From Sulfitobacter alexandrii (GTDB lineage: Bacteria > Pseudomonadota > Alphaproteobacteria > Rhodobacterales > Rhodobacteraceae): a stretch of DNA of 64,000 nt. Under the pieces are notes generated by a model. That model was not told where the DNA came from. It made no database searches and worked only from the letters and a program-made list of their open reading frames with translations. The stretch lies in contig NZ_CP018076.1 in assembly GCF_001886735.1 (NCBI RefSeq), forward strand, positions 2,046,001-2,110,000, in the 5' to 3' direction. Position 1 is the stretch's first letter. The number at the start of each line of letters is the position of its first letter. The position numbers and the translations under genes are program-made. Positions 29,693 through 37,564 of the stretch are shown here, piece by piece.

Positions 29693-30244
29693 ATGTCTCC
29701 CAAGCCTCCCAGTGCCACCGCCCTCCGCGTCGCGGAGCTGTCCCAGGGCAGCGAAAACGTGTTTGCGCTCCGACCGGAGAAGGACAGGCTGGCGCAGATC
29801 GCGCAGGAGCTCGACCTGAGCGCCCTGCGCAAGCTCAGCTTCGAGGGAAAGGTCAGCCCGCTTGGCCGGGACGACTGGGAACTGACCGGCACGCTGGGCG
29901 CGACCGTAGTGCAGCCCTGCGTGGTGACGCTCGAACCGGTGACCACGCGCGTCGACACGCAGGTGGTGCGCCGTTACCTCGCCGACTACGTCGAACCGGA
30001 GGAACCCGAGGTCGAAATGCCCGAGGACGACACGTCGGAGCCGCTGGGCGCGTGGATCGACCCCGGCGCGGTGATGATCGAGGCGCTGGCCCTGTCGGTG
30101 CCGGACTATCCCCGCGCCGAAGGAGCGGAGCTGGGCGCGGTGGTCCATACCGAACCGGGCCAGAAGCCGATGACCGACGAGGACGCCAAGCCCTTTGCGG
30201 GGCTGGCCGATCTCAAGGCCAAGCTGGACCGCGAAGACCCCTGA
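29693..30244 (+). CDS. YceD/DUF177 family protein, large ribosomal RNA accumulation factor
   Basis: A 183-residue protein of the DUF177 (YceD) family, linked to 23S rRNA accumulation, and normally encoded upstream of rpmF, as here. A conserved region reads LRKLSFEGKVSPLGRDDWELTGTLGATVVQPCVVTLEPV, followed by an acidic middle (YVEPEEPEVEMPEDDTSEPL) and GAWIDPGAVMIEALALSVPDYPRAE. The ATG at 29693 is preferred over earlier in-frame ones because it begins the conserved portion. It is the first gene of the DUF177-rpmF-plsX-fabH group. Confidence 0.92.
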   Translation: MSPKPPSATALRVAELSQGSENVFALRPEKDRLAQIAQELDLSALRKLSFEGKVSPLGRDDWELTGTLGATVVQPCVVTLEPVTTRVDTQVVRRYLADYVEPEEPEVEMPEDDTSEPLGAWIDPGAVMIEALALSVPDYPRAEGAELGAVVHTEPGQKPMTDEDAKPFAGLADLKAKLDREDP

Positions 30245-30403
30245 ATACCCCCTTTTCCCGCCCCCGGCGGGCGGTCGCCGGGCGCGGCAAATACCTGCTT
30301 GCATCATCGGGCTTTCCCGCTATTTTGCCGCCCTCACCCCAATTAAGGTTGGACAATGCAAGGCCTCTCGCCTAAAGCGGCGTCACGCCCGAACAGGGGT
30401 CGA

Positions 30404-30431
30404 TTGAAACACGGCTGATTGCGCCCATATG
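30404..30431 (+). promoter_or_regulatory. predicted sigma-70-type promoter of rpmF
   Basis: TTGAAA (30404-30409) and CATATG (30426-30431) are separated by 16 bp and lie 34 bp before the rpmF ATG. The 220 bp gap after the DUF177 gene also holds a GC-rich stretch at 30255-30285, but no convincing terminator. The call is by inspection only. Confidence 0.45.
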
Positions 30432-30464
30432 GTGCAGAGCCCCGAACCGACAAAGGCACCAGAC

Positions 30465-30671
30465 ATGGCTGTCCAGCAGAACAAAGTTTCCAAGTCGCGC
30501 CGCAACAACCGCCGTGCGCACGATTCGCTCTCGGCTGCGAACCCCAACGAATGCTCCAACTGCGGCGAGCTGAAGCGCCCGCACCACATCTGCGCCGCCT
30601 GCGGCCACTACGATGATGCGGAAGTCGTTGCCCTGACAGACGAGATCGACCTGGAAGACGACGCGGCCTGA
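30465..30671 (+). CDS. rpmF: 50S ribosomal protein L32
   Basis: A 68-residue zinc-binding ribosomal protein. The N-terminus [19 protein letters not shown] is the L32 signature, and the four cysteines in ECSNCGE...HICAACGHY make this the C+ (zinc-containing) type. The ATG at 30465 is preferred over the frame's first ATG, which would add an unrelated 12-residue extension. It follows the DUF177 gene by 220 bp and precedes plsX by 45 bp. Confidence 0.97.
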   Translation: MAVQQNKVSKSRRNNRRAHDSLSAANPNECSNCGELKRPHHICAACGHYDDAEVVALTDEIDLEDDAA

Positions 30672-30715
30672 GCCGGCACGCCCCATCCGCAGATCATAAA
30701 AAGGCATTCGCACCC

Positions 30716-31792
30716 ATGACGGCCCCGACCGATCATACCGCAGCGAAGGCCGGACACACCCTGATTTCCGTCGATGCGATGGGGGGTGATGAGGGCCCGG
30801 CAGCCGTCGTTGCCGGGTGTTCGCTGTCTGCAAAGGCCAATCCGGATATCGCCTTCGTGCTCCACGGTGACGAAGCGCAGCTTGCCCCCCTGGTGGCCAA
30901 GCGGCGCGAGCTTGAGGGTCGGTGCGAGATCCGGCATGCCGCCGACGTGGTCAGGATGGAAGACAAGCCCAGCCAGGTTGTGCGCACCGGCAAGGACACC
31001 TCCATGTGGTCCGCGATCGAGGCCGTGCGCACGGGCGAGGCTGCCGTGGCCGTGTCCTGCGGCAATACCGGCGCGTTGATGGCCCTGTCGATGATCCGGC
31101 TGAAGAAGCTGCCGGGGGTGAACCGGCCCGCCATCGCGGTGCTCTACCCTTCGTCCAACCCGCAGGGATTCAACGTGATGCTGGACGTGGGCGCGGACGT
31201 GCGCGCCGATGCGGACGACCTGCTGAGGTTCGCGCTGATGGGCACCTCCTATGCCCGCAACGGCATGGACATCGCCCGGCCCCGCGTCGGCCTGCTGAAC
31301 GTCGGCACCGAGGAGCACAAGGGCCGCGCGGAACTCAAGGAAGCCTACGACCTGATTCGGGACCAGCGCGAGAGTGCCGGCTTCGAATTCGTCGGCTTCG
31401 TTGAGGGCGGCGACATCTCGGGCGATGCGGCGGACGTGATCGTGACCGACGGTTTCACCGGCAACGTCGCCATCAAGACCGGCGAAGGCACCGCCAACAT
31501 GATCGGCAACGGCCTGCGCGAGGCTTTCAAGTATTCGCCCCTGTCCCGGCTGGCGTCGCTGCTCGCCTACACGTCGCTGATGCGCCTGCGCCGCAGGATT
31601 GATCCGCGCCGGGTCAACGGCGGGGTGTTCCTCGGGCTGAACGGCACCGTGGTCAAATCCCACGGCGCCGCCGACGCCACCGGCGTTTCCGCCGCCATCC
31701 GCCTCGCGGCGCAGCTTTCCGAAAGCCGTTTCAACGACAAGCTCGCCGCGCGGGTCGCCGCCACGCTCACGACCGAAGAGACACCCTCATGA
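30716..31792 (+). CDS. plsX: phosphate acyltransferase PlsX
   Basis: Makes acyl-phosphate from acyl-ACP for phospholipid synthesis. The 358 residues start ISVDAMGGDEGPAAVVAG and contain DVGADVRADADDL, VGLLNVGTEEHKG, FVGFVEGGDISGDAADVIVTDGFTGNVAIKTGEG and LNGTVVKSHG. AAAAAGGCA precedes the ATG. Its stop overlaps the fabH ATG (ATGA), coupling it to the enzyme that starts fatty-acid synthesis. Confidence 0.97.
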   Translation: MTAPTDHTAAKAGHTLISVDAMGGDEGPAAVVAGCSLSAKANPDIAFVLHGDEAQLAPLVAKRRELEGRCEIRHAADVVRMEDKPSQVVRTGKDTSMWSAIEAVRTGEAAVAVSCGNTGALMALSMIRLKKLPGVNRPAIAVLYPSSNPQGFNVMLDVGADVRADADDLLRFALMGTSYARNGMDIARPRVGLLNVGTEEHKGRAELKEAYDLIRDQRESAGFEFVGFVEGGDISGDAADVIVTDGFTGNVAIKTGEGTANMIGNGLREAFKYSPLSRLASLLAYTSLMRLRRRIDPRRVNGGVFLGLNGTVVKSHGAADATGVSAAIRLAAQLSESRFNDKLAARVAATLTTEETPS

Positions 31793-32760
31793 CCACCCGA
31801 GCAGTTGTCATCGGCTGCGGCCACTATTTGCCGTCGCGCGTCGTGGAAAACGCCGAATTCGAAGCCACGCTGGACACCAACGACGAATGGATCCGGTCGC
31901 GGTCCGGAATCGAGCGCCGCCATTTCGCCGCCGAGGGTGAAACCACCTCGCAGATGGCGACAGCGGCTGCGCAGACGGCGCTGGCGGACGCCGGGATGGC
32001 GGTGGACGACGTCGATGCGATCATCGTGGCCACGTCGACCCCGGACCTTACCTTTCCCTCCGCCGCCACGATGGTGCAGGCGCAGCTGGGCATGACCCGC
32101 GGCTTTGCCTTTGACGTGCAGGCGGTCTGCGCCGGTTTCGTCTTTGCCCTCGCCAACGCGAACGCGCTGATTGTTTCCGGCCAGGCCCGGCGGGTGCTGG
32201 TGATCGGTTCGGAGACCTTCAGCCGGATCATGGACTGGACCGACAGGTCCACCTGCGTCCTGTTCGGCGACGGCGCGGGCGCCGTTCTGCTCGAGGCGCA
32301 GGAAGGTGAAGGCACGGCGGAAGACCGGGGCATCCTGTCGACCGATCTCAATTCGGACGGGCGGCACCGTGACCTGCTGTATGTCGATGGCGGCACCAGC
32401 ACCGGTTCCATCGGCCATCTTCGCATGCAGGGGAACCAGGTGTTTCGCCACGCGGTGGGCAAGCTGGCGGCAACCGCCACCACGGCGATGGAACGCGCCG
32501 GGGTCTCCGCGCAGGACATCGACTGGGTCGTCCCCCACCAGGCCAACATCCGCATCATCCAGGGCACCGCGAACAAGCTCGACCTGCCCATGTCGCAGGT
32601 CGTGGTGACGGTACAGGACCACGGCAACACCTCGGCCGCGTCGATCCCGCTGGCGCTGTCGGTGGGGCGCGAACGCGGCCAGATCAAGCGCGGCGACCTG
32701 CTGGTCACCGAGGCGATCGGGGGCGGCCTTGCCTGGGGCGCGGTGGTGCTCCGCTGGTAA
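31789..32760 (+). CDS. fabH: 3-oxoacyl-ACP synthase III (FabH)
   Basis: Condenses acetyl-CoA with malonyl-ACP to start type II fatty-acid synthesis. The catalytic triad is visible: Cys in DVQAVCAGFVFAL, His in WVVPHQANIRII and Asn in QDHGNTSAASIPLAL. Other landmarks are CGHYLPSRVVEN, LDTNDEWIRSRSGIERRHF and LFGDGAGAVLLEA. The 323-residue length is normal. It overlaps plsX by ATGA. A palindrome lies 11 bp after its stop. Confidence 0.97.
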   Translation: MTTRAVVIGCGHYLPSRVVENAEFEATLDTNDEWIRSRSGIERRHFAAEGETTSQMATAAAQTALADAGMAVDDVDAIIVATSTPDLTFPSAATMVQAQLGMTRGFAFDVQAVCAGFVFALANANALIVSGQARRVLVIGSETFSRIMDWTDRSTCVLFGDGAGAVLLEAQEGEGTAEDRGILSTDLNSDGRHRDLLYVDGGTSTGSIGHLRMQGNQVFRHAVGKLAATATTAMERAGVSAQDIDWVVPHQANIRIIQGTANKLDLPMSQVVVTVQDHGNTSAASIPLALSVGRERGQIKRGDLLVTEAIGGGLAWGAVVLRW

Positions 32761-32770
32761 GCGGCTGAAT

Positions 32771-32794
32771 TTTCGGCGGAAATTTCCGCCGAAA
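32771..32794. promoter_or_regulatory. perfect 24 bp palindrome upstream of ihfA
   Basis: TTTCGGCGGAAA followed by its exact reverse complement TTTCCGCCGAAA, without spacer. It is 11 bp after the fabH stop and about 76 bp before the ihfA ATG. No T-tract follows, so it is a poor terminator; an operator is the alternative. A second, smaller palindrome, CGCCAATGTTGGCG, lies at about 32837-32850. Confidence 0.55.
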
Positions 32795-32869
32795 CGGCGC
32801 GTTGCAAGTCATTGATATTGACTCCCATTTCCGCCAGCGCCAATGTTGGCGAAAACAACGGGGGATGAA

Positions 32870-33172
32870 ATGTCTAACAAGACCTTGACGCGCATGGATC
32901 TTAGTGAAGCGGTGTTTCGCGAGGTGGGTCTGTCGCGCAACGAAAGCGCGCAGCTCGTCGAATCCGTTCTGGAGCATATGTCGGACGCGCTCGTCGCCGG
33001 TGAGCAGGTCAAGATTTCATCCTTCGGCACCTTCTCCGTGCGGGACAAGACCGCCCGCGTGGGCCGCAACCCCAAGACAGGGGAGGAAGTGCCGATCAAC
33101 CCGCGCCGGGTGCTCACCTTTCGCCCGTCCCACCTGATGAAGGACCGCGTCGCGGACGGGAACAAGACCTGA
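32870..33172 (+). CDS. ihfA: integration host factor alpha subunit
   Basis: A 100-residue DNA-bending protein that with IhfB forms IHF. The conserved helices are [31 protein letters not shown] and the beta-arm segment is [29 protein letters not shown], with the GRNPKTGE arm tip that inserts in the minor groove. The ATG at 32870 gives a standard IHF-alpha length; an in-frame upstream ATG adds nine residues. A 110 bp gap with two palindromes separates it from fabH, and only 4 bp separate it from merR. Confidence 0.95.
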   Translation: MSNKTLTRMDLSEAVFREVGLSRNESAQLVESVLEHMSDALVAGEQVKISSFGTFSVRDKTARVGRNPKTGEEVPINPRRVLTFRPSHLMKDRVADGNKT

Positions 33173-33176
33173 TCTC

Positions 33177-34436
33177 ATGGCCAAATCGCCCGACGCGTTC
33201 CGCACCATTTCCGAAGTCGCCGACTGGCTGGGCATCCAGGCCCATGTCCTGCGGTTCTGGGAAAGCAAGTTCACACAGGTGAAACCTATCAAGCGGGCCG
33301 GTGGACGGCGGTATTACCGGCCCAGCGACATGCAACTGCTGGGCGGCATCAAGAAGCTGCTGCATGACGATGGCCTGACCATCAAGGGCGTGCAGAAGAT
33401 CCTCCGCGAAGAAGGCATGAACCACGTCGCCGCCATGTCGGCGCCGCTGGACGAACTGACCGCATCGCAGGTGGAGGACATGCCCGAAACGCCACAGCCG
33501 CCCACCGCCCCGGTGGAGCCGGAAAAGGGCGTGGTCCTGAGTTTCGAGGCACCGGCGGACAAATCAGGCAAGGACACGCCCGACGCCGCCGAGGCCGCGC
33601 AGGAACTCCCCGAAGCGCCCGACGCGGCCAGCCCCGCCGAGGATGCCGTGCCCGGCCCAGCCGACGCCGAAGCTGCGCAGGAGATGGCAAGCCTGCCGCC
33701 GGAAGCACCGGCGACACCGGAACCGCAGCCCGCACCGGAAGCGGTGACCGGGCCGGAGACGGAACAGCCCGAGGACGAGAGCGCCACCCCCGCCGACGAG
33801 ACCGCGCAGGGGGATGACGCCGTAGCGGACGCGTTAGAGGTCGAGGCCCCTTCGGAAGCCGAGACGCAGGCGGTGGAGGCCCAGTTCCACGCCCCCGAGC
33901 CGGAGCCCGCCGAGCCGGAACTGGCCGAGGTGCCCGACGCCGACGGCGTGCCCGAGGACGCGCTGCCCGCTTTCCTGCGCCAGCCGCTCGATGCTTCGTC
34001 GACGCCGGAAGCCACGGACAACGCCCCTGCCGCGGAAGAGACCGAAGAACCGGCCCCGACGTCGGAGACCGATGCCCCCGCCGCGACGCTGACGGAAGCG
34101 GAAGCCTTAGCGTCCGACCCCGAGCCCCCCGCACCCGAAGCAGCCGAGGAAGCGGACGCGTCGGCGTCTGACCCGGAACCCCCGGCGCCCGAAGTGGCAC
34201 CCGAAGAGCCGGCAGCGCCGCCGCCGCCCCGGCCCCGGATCCTGCCCGATCTGGACCTGACCCCCGAAGACCGCTTCGATGCGGTGCCGGGTGCGCTTGC
34301 TGCCGTTTACCGGGCCAGACGGCTCAGCCGCGACCAGGCCGCGCTGATCGCGCCACTGGCCGCGCAACTGGCATCGTTGCGCGATTCGATGGCCGCGCAC
34401 CGGCGGGGCGGCGGCACGCGCCCGTCAGACAACTGA
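33177..34436 (+). CDS. MerR family transcriptional regulator with long Pro/Glu/Ala-rich tail
   Basis: A 419-residue regulator in the usual ihfA-merR position. The N-terminal winged helix-turn-helix ([25 protein letters not shown]) and the second DNA-contacting helix ([14 protein letters not shown]) plus a coiled-coil start cover residues 1-80. Residues ~95-360 are Pro/Glu/Ala/Asp-rich low complexity with recurring AEAPEP-like units; residues 360-419 return to a helical segment ([46 protein letters not shown]). The tail is probably disordered and strongly acidic. The target is unknown. Confidence 0.9.
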   Translation: MAKSPDAFRTISEVADWLGIQAHVLRFWESKFTQVKPIKRAGGRRYYRPSDMQLLGGIKKLLHDDGLTIKGVQKILREEGMNHVAAMSAPLDELTASQVEDMPETPQPPTAPVEPEKGVVLSFEAPADKSGKDTPDAAEAAQELPEAPDAASPAEDAVPGPADAEAAQEMASLPPEAPATPEPQPAPEAVTGPETEQPEDESATPADETAQGDDAVADALEVEAPSEAETQAVEAQFHAPEPEPAEPELAEVPDADGVPEDALPAFLRQPLDASSTPEATDNAPAAEETEEPAPTSETDAPAATLTEAEALASDPEPPAPEAAEEADASASDPEPPAPEVAPEEPAAPPPPRPRILPDLDLTPEDRFDAVPGALAAVYRARRLSRDQAALIAPLAAQLASLRDSMAAHRRGGGTRPSDN

Positions 34437-34462
34437 TCGGTGCACACGGCGGCAATTCCCTC

Positions 34463-34490
34463 TTGCACACGGGGCAAGATCAGGTATGAA
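34463..34490 (+). promoter_or_regulatory. predicted promoter of tRNA-Pro(GGG)
   Basis: TTGCAC (34463-34468) and TATGAA (34485-34490) are separated by 16 bp, and the tRNA begins 11 bp after the -10 element. It lies just after merR, so the tRNA probably has its own promoter. Confidence 0.6.
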
Positions 34491-34501
34491 CCGCCTGAGT
34501 T

Positions 34502-34578
34502 CGGGCTATGGCGCAGCCTGGTAGCGCGTCCGTCTGGGGGACGGAAGGTCGCAGGTTCGAGTCCTGCTAGCCCGACCA
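34502..34578 (+). tRNA. tRNA-Pro(GGG)
   Basis: A full cloverleaf can be drawn: acceptor CGGGCTA/TAGCCCG, D arm GCGC-AGCCTGGTA-GCGC, anticodon stem TCCGT/ACGGA with loop CTGGGGG (anticodon GGG), variable AGGTC, T arm GCAGG-TTCGAGT-CCTGC, discriminator A and encoded CCA. The C1-G72 pair at the acceptor end is a typical feature of bacterial tRNA-Pro. A terminator follows immediately. Confidence 0.97.
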
Positions 34579-34586
34579 AACAAACC

Positions 34587-34626
34587 GAACGCCCGCACCC
34601 GCGATGGGATGCGGGCGTTCGTTTTT
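34587..34626 (+). terminator. intrinsic terminator of tRNA-Pro(GGG)
   Basis: GAACGCCCGCA (34587-34597) pairs perfectly with TGCGGGCGTTC (34610-34620), followed by GTTTTT. It ends 17 bp before the dcd ATG. Confidence 0.9.
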
Positions 34627-34642
34627 GAAAGACCGAGGTCCG

Positions 34643-35731
34643 ATGCCCCAGATGTTGCATGGCGTGATTCCCAACCAGCAGATCAGCCGCATGATCGGGT
34701 CCGGCCAGATCAGCGCCCCCCTGCCCGTGATCCCCGGCCAGATCCAGCCCGCCAGTCTCGATCTGCGTCTTGGCAACCGCGCCTTTAGGGTGCGGGCCTC
34801 GTTCCTTGCCGGGCGCGGCAAGAGCGTGGCGGAACGGCTGGACGAGTTCCGGATGCACGAGGTGGACCTGACAAGCGGGGCCGTGCTGGAAAAGGGCTGT
34901 GTCTACGTGGTGCCGCTGATGGAGGGGCTGGCGCTGCCCAGCGATATCTCGGCGGTGGCCAATGCCAAGAGTTCGACCGGGCGGCTTGACCTGCTGACGC
35001 GCACGATCACCGATGGCGGGACAGAATTCGACCGCATCGCGCCCGGCTACACCGGGCCGCTTTACGCCGAGATCTGTCCGCGGTCCTTCTCCGTTCTGGT
35101 GCGACCGGGCATGCGGCTGAACCAGATCCGCTTTGGACGGGGCGATGCGGTGCTGGACGACGATGCCTTGCGGAGCCTGCACGAGGAGACGCCGCTGGTG
35201 GACGGCACGCCGGTGATCGACGACGGGCTGGGGTTTTCAGTGGATCTCAAGCTTCCCAGCACGACGCTGGTGGGCTATCGGGCGAAACCGCATACCGGGG
35301 TGATCGACCTCGATAACGTGGGCCATTACGCGCCGGCCGACTACTGGGAGGAAGTGCACAGCACCAAGGGCCACATCATTCTGGATCCGGGCGCGTTCTA
35401 TATCCTCGTCAGCCGGGAGGCCGTCACGATCCCGCCCGAGTTCGCGGCAGAGATGGCACCCTACCTCGCCGTCGTCGGCGAGTTCCGCGTGCATTATGCC
35501 GGGTTCTTCGACCCCGGTTTCGGCCACGATGCCGCAGGCGGGGCCGGTTCGCGCGGTGTGCTGGAGGTTCGCTGCCACGAAGCCCCGTTCGTGCTGGAGC
35601 ATGGGCAGGTCGTGGGCCGGTTGCTGTACGAGCGGATGGCAGAAGTGCCCACGCAGCTTTACGGGGCGGGCATCGCCTCGAACTACCAAGGCCAGGGCCT
35701 GAAGCTGAGCAAGCATTTCAAGTCTGGTTGA
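34643..35731 (+). CDS. dcd: dCTP deaminase, two-domain alphaproteobacterial form
   Basis: Deaminates dCTP to dUTP in dTTP synthesis. At 362 residues it is about twice the length of E. coli Dcd. The N-terminal half contains the family core (IQPASLDLRLGN, KSSTGRLDLL, TDGGTEFDRI, and YAEICPRSFSVLVRPGMRLNQIRF); the C-terminal half repeats the trimeric dUTPase-like fold with partial conservation (YILVSREAVTIPPEFAAEM...FDPGFG...VLEVRCHEAPFVLEHGQVVGRLLYERM). The GAGGTCC site precedes the ATG at 34643; the frame's first ATG would overlap the tRNA terminator. Confidence 0.88.
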   Translation: MPQMLHGVIPNQQISRMIGSGQISAPLPVIPGQIQPASLDLRLGNRAFRVRASFLAGRGKSVAERLDEFRMHEVDLTSGAVLEKGCVYVVPLMEGLALPSDISAVANAKSSTGRLDLLTRTITDGGTEFDRIAPGYTGPLYAEICPRSFSVLVRPGMRLNQIRFGRGDAVLDDDALRSLHEETPLVDGTPVIDDGLGFSVDLKLPSTTLVGYRAKPHTGVIDLDNVGHYAPADYWEEVHSTKGHIILDPGAFYILVSREAVTIPPEFAAEMAPYLAVVGEFRVHYAGFFDPGFGHDAAGGAGSRGVLEVRCHEAPFVLEHGQVVGRLLYERMAEVPTQLYGAGIASNYQGQGLKLSKHFKSG

Positions 35732-35773
35732 CGTGGCCGGGCGGCGTCCGACCCGATGCGGCCGGTCGCCGGC

Positions 35774-36034
35774 TCAGAACTTGGAAAACCGGCGCAGGGT
35801 CTTCATGGATTGCTTGGCATGGCCGGTATCGAGCCGCGCCTGCCGCCGTGCGCGCCGCGCGGCCCGCTCTTCGGGGGTGAGCTGGCGCTGCTGGACCGGA
35901 TTGCCGTCTTCATCCAGTTCGGGTTGGCGGCGGCGTTTGCCCATCTTGGACGCCTGATCGAAACCGGCATTCACGCCGCGCCGCACCAGTTGGTGCATGA
36001 CCTGGCGGACAATCATGTTGATGATCTGGTTCAT
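35774..36034 (-). CDS. small basic protein, unknown function
   Basis: An 86-residue protein with a hydrophobic N-terminal helix (IINMIVRQVMHQLV) and then a strongly basic, charged stretch (KRRRQPELDEDGNPVQQRQLTPEERAARRARRQARL). I do not recognise the family. It lies downstream of scpB on the same strand, 86 bp after it, with AGAAGGGAT before the ATG. The longer in-frame extension towards 36358 overlaps scpB and is ignored. A membrane-associated, DNA- or lipid-binding role is possible but unsupported. Confidence 0.7.
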   Translation of the reverse strand: MNQIINMIVRQVMHQLVRRGVNAGFDQASKMGKRRRQPELDEDGNPVQQRQLTPEERAARRARRQARLDTGHAKQSMKTLRRFSKF

Positions 36035-36120
36035 TGACTGATCCCTTCTTGCCTCTGGCCCTATATAGCACGGAATACGGCGAATTTCAGGCGTTTCCAC
36101 TGAAAATCCGGTGATCAGCG

Positions 36121-36777
36121 TCAATCCTCGAAGAGTTCGCTCTGGCCTTCGGTGGTTTCCTCCTCGTCCTCGCCATCTCCCGCCAGCGGCAGCGCGCCGG
36201 GGGGTGGACGATTCTCGAGCAGGCCGGCGGCACGCAATTCCTTGAGACCGGGCAGGTCGCGCGCGTTCTCCAGCCCGAAATGGTCGAGGAACCCGTCGGT
36301 GACGACAAAGGTCACCGGGCGGCCCGGTGTCATCTTGCGGCGGCCGAAACGGATCCATTCCAGTTCGAGCAACTGGTCCACGGTGCCCCGGCTGACCGAC
36401 ACACCGCGGATTTCCTCGATCTCGGCGCGGGTGACGGGCTGGTGATAGGCGATGATCGCAAGGGTTTCGATCGCGGCGCGGCTCAGCTTGCGGGTCTCCA
36501 CCGTCTCCTTCTGCATGAGAAAGCCGAGGTCTGCCGCCGTGCGCATGGCATAGCCGTCGCCCACCTTGACCACCTGCACCCCGCGCCCCTCGTACCGGCG
36601 GCGCAGATGCACCATCGCCTCTCCCGCGTCGCAGCCGTGCGGCAGGCGGGATTCGAGCTCGCGCAGGGTGATCGGCTCGGAGGTGGCAAAGAGGACCGCC
36701 TCGATCATCCGTTCCTGTTCTGCCATCGGGGGCGCTTCGAACAGGCTCTGTTCCTTGTCTTGGGTGTCATCCGCCAC
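36121..36777 (-). CDS. scpB: segregation and condensation protein B
   Basis: A subunit of the SMC-ScpAB complex that compacts and separates sister chromosomes. The 218 residues have two winged-helix domains: MIEAVLFATSEPITLRELESRLP, RTAADLGFLMQKE, and LSRAAIETLAIIAYHQPVTRAEIEEIRGVSVSRGTVDQLLELEWI; GRPVTFVVTDGFLDHFGLENARDLP follows. The acidic C-terminus (DGEDEEETTEGQSELFED) is probably flexible. I start at GTG 36777, with AAAGGAA before it, in an 11 bp overlap with scpA; a longer ORF extends upstream. Confidence 0.93.
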   Translation of the reverse strand: MADDTQDKEQSLFEAPPMAEQERMIEAVLFATSEPITLRELESRLPHGCDAGEAMVHLRRRYEGRGVQVVKVGDGYAMRTAADLGFLMQKETVETRKLSRAAIETLAIIAYHQPVTRAEIEEIRGVSVSRGTVDQLLELEWIRFGRRKMTPGRPVTFVVTDGFLDHFGLENARDLPGLKELRAAGLLENRPPPGALPLAGDGEDEEETTEGQSELFED

Positions 36778-37564
36778 GCGGTTCGTTCCTTTTTCGTAAC
36801 TGGATCGGGGCAAAGGTATCGGATTGCCGCAACTCGAGGTGCCCTTCCTTGACCAGTTCCAGCGAGGCGGCAAAGGTCGCCGCCGTCGCGGAACGCCGCC
36901 GCACCGGATCGCTTTCCCAGCCTTCGGGCAGGAAGCTCATCAGGTCGCCCCAGTCCCCGGCGTAGCCGATCAGCCCCCGCATCCGGTCGAGCGCCTGTTC
37001 CATGGTGTAGACCTTGTCGCGGTCCATGACGAAGGGGCGGAATTCGTCACGGGTGCGGATGCGGGCATAGCCCTGCATCAGGTCCAGCAGGGTCGCGGTA
37101 TAAGTCACCCGGCGGACCCTCTCGACCTCGTGCGTCTGGCCGCGCGCAAAGAAATCGCGCCCCAGCTGATCGCGGGCCATCAGCCGTGCGGCGGCATCGC
37201 GCATCGCTTGCAGCCGTTCCAGCTGGAACGCCAGATGTGCGGCCAGTTCCTCGCCCGACGGTCCCTCTTCGGTCGGATCGGGCGGCAGCAGCAGACGGGA
37301 CTTCAGAAAGGCAAGCCATGCCGCCATCACGAGATAGTCGGCCGCCAGTTCCAGCCGCAGCGCCTTGGCCTTTTCCACGAAGGCGAGGTACTGGCGCGCC
37401 AGTTGCAGGACGGAGACCTTGCGCAGGTCGACCTTCTGCGTCCGGCTGAGGGTAAGCAGGAGGTCCAGAGGCCCCTCGAACCCGTCCACGTCCACGATCA
37501 GGGCCTCGGCGGCGCGGCGTTCGGCGACCGAGATCCTGTCTTCCTCGAATGTGGTGTCAGCCAT
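36767..37564 (-). CDS. scpA: segregation and condensation protein A
   Basis: The kleisin subunit of the SMC-ScpAB complex. The 265 residues contain DVDGFEGPLDLLLTLSRTQKVDLRKVSVLQLARQYL and ELAADYLVMAAWLAFLKSRLLLP, the N-terminal kleisin helices, and a C-terminal winged helix near RRRSATAATFAASLELVKEGHLELRQSDTFAPI. It overlaps nagZ by 8 bp and scpB by 11 bp; the three are one operon. The ATG at 37564 is followed at once by the domain. Confidence 0.94.
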   Translation of the reverse strand: MADTTFEEDRISVAERRAAEALIVDVDGFEGPLDLLLTLSRTQKVDLRKVSVLQLARQYLAFVEKAKALRLELAADYLVMAAWLAFLKSRLLLPPDPTEEGPSGEELAAHLAFQLERLQAMRDAAARLMARDQLGRDFFARGQTHEVERVRRVTYTATLLDLMQGYARIRTRDEFRPFVMDRDKVYTMEQALDRMRGLIGYAGDWGDLMSFLPEGWESDPVRRRSATAATFAASLELVKEGHLELRQSDTFAPIQLRKRNEPRGG

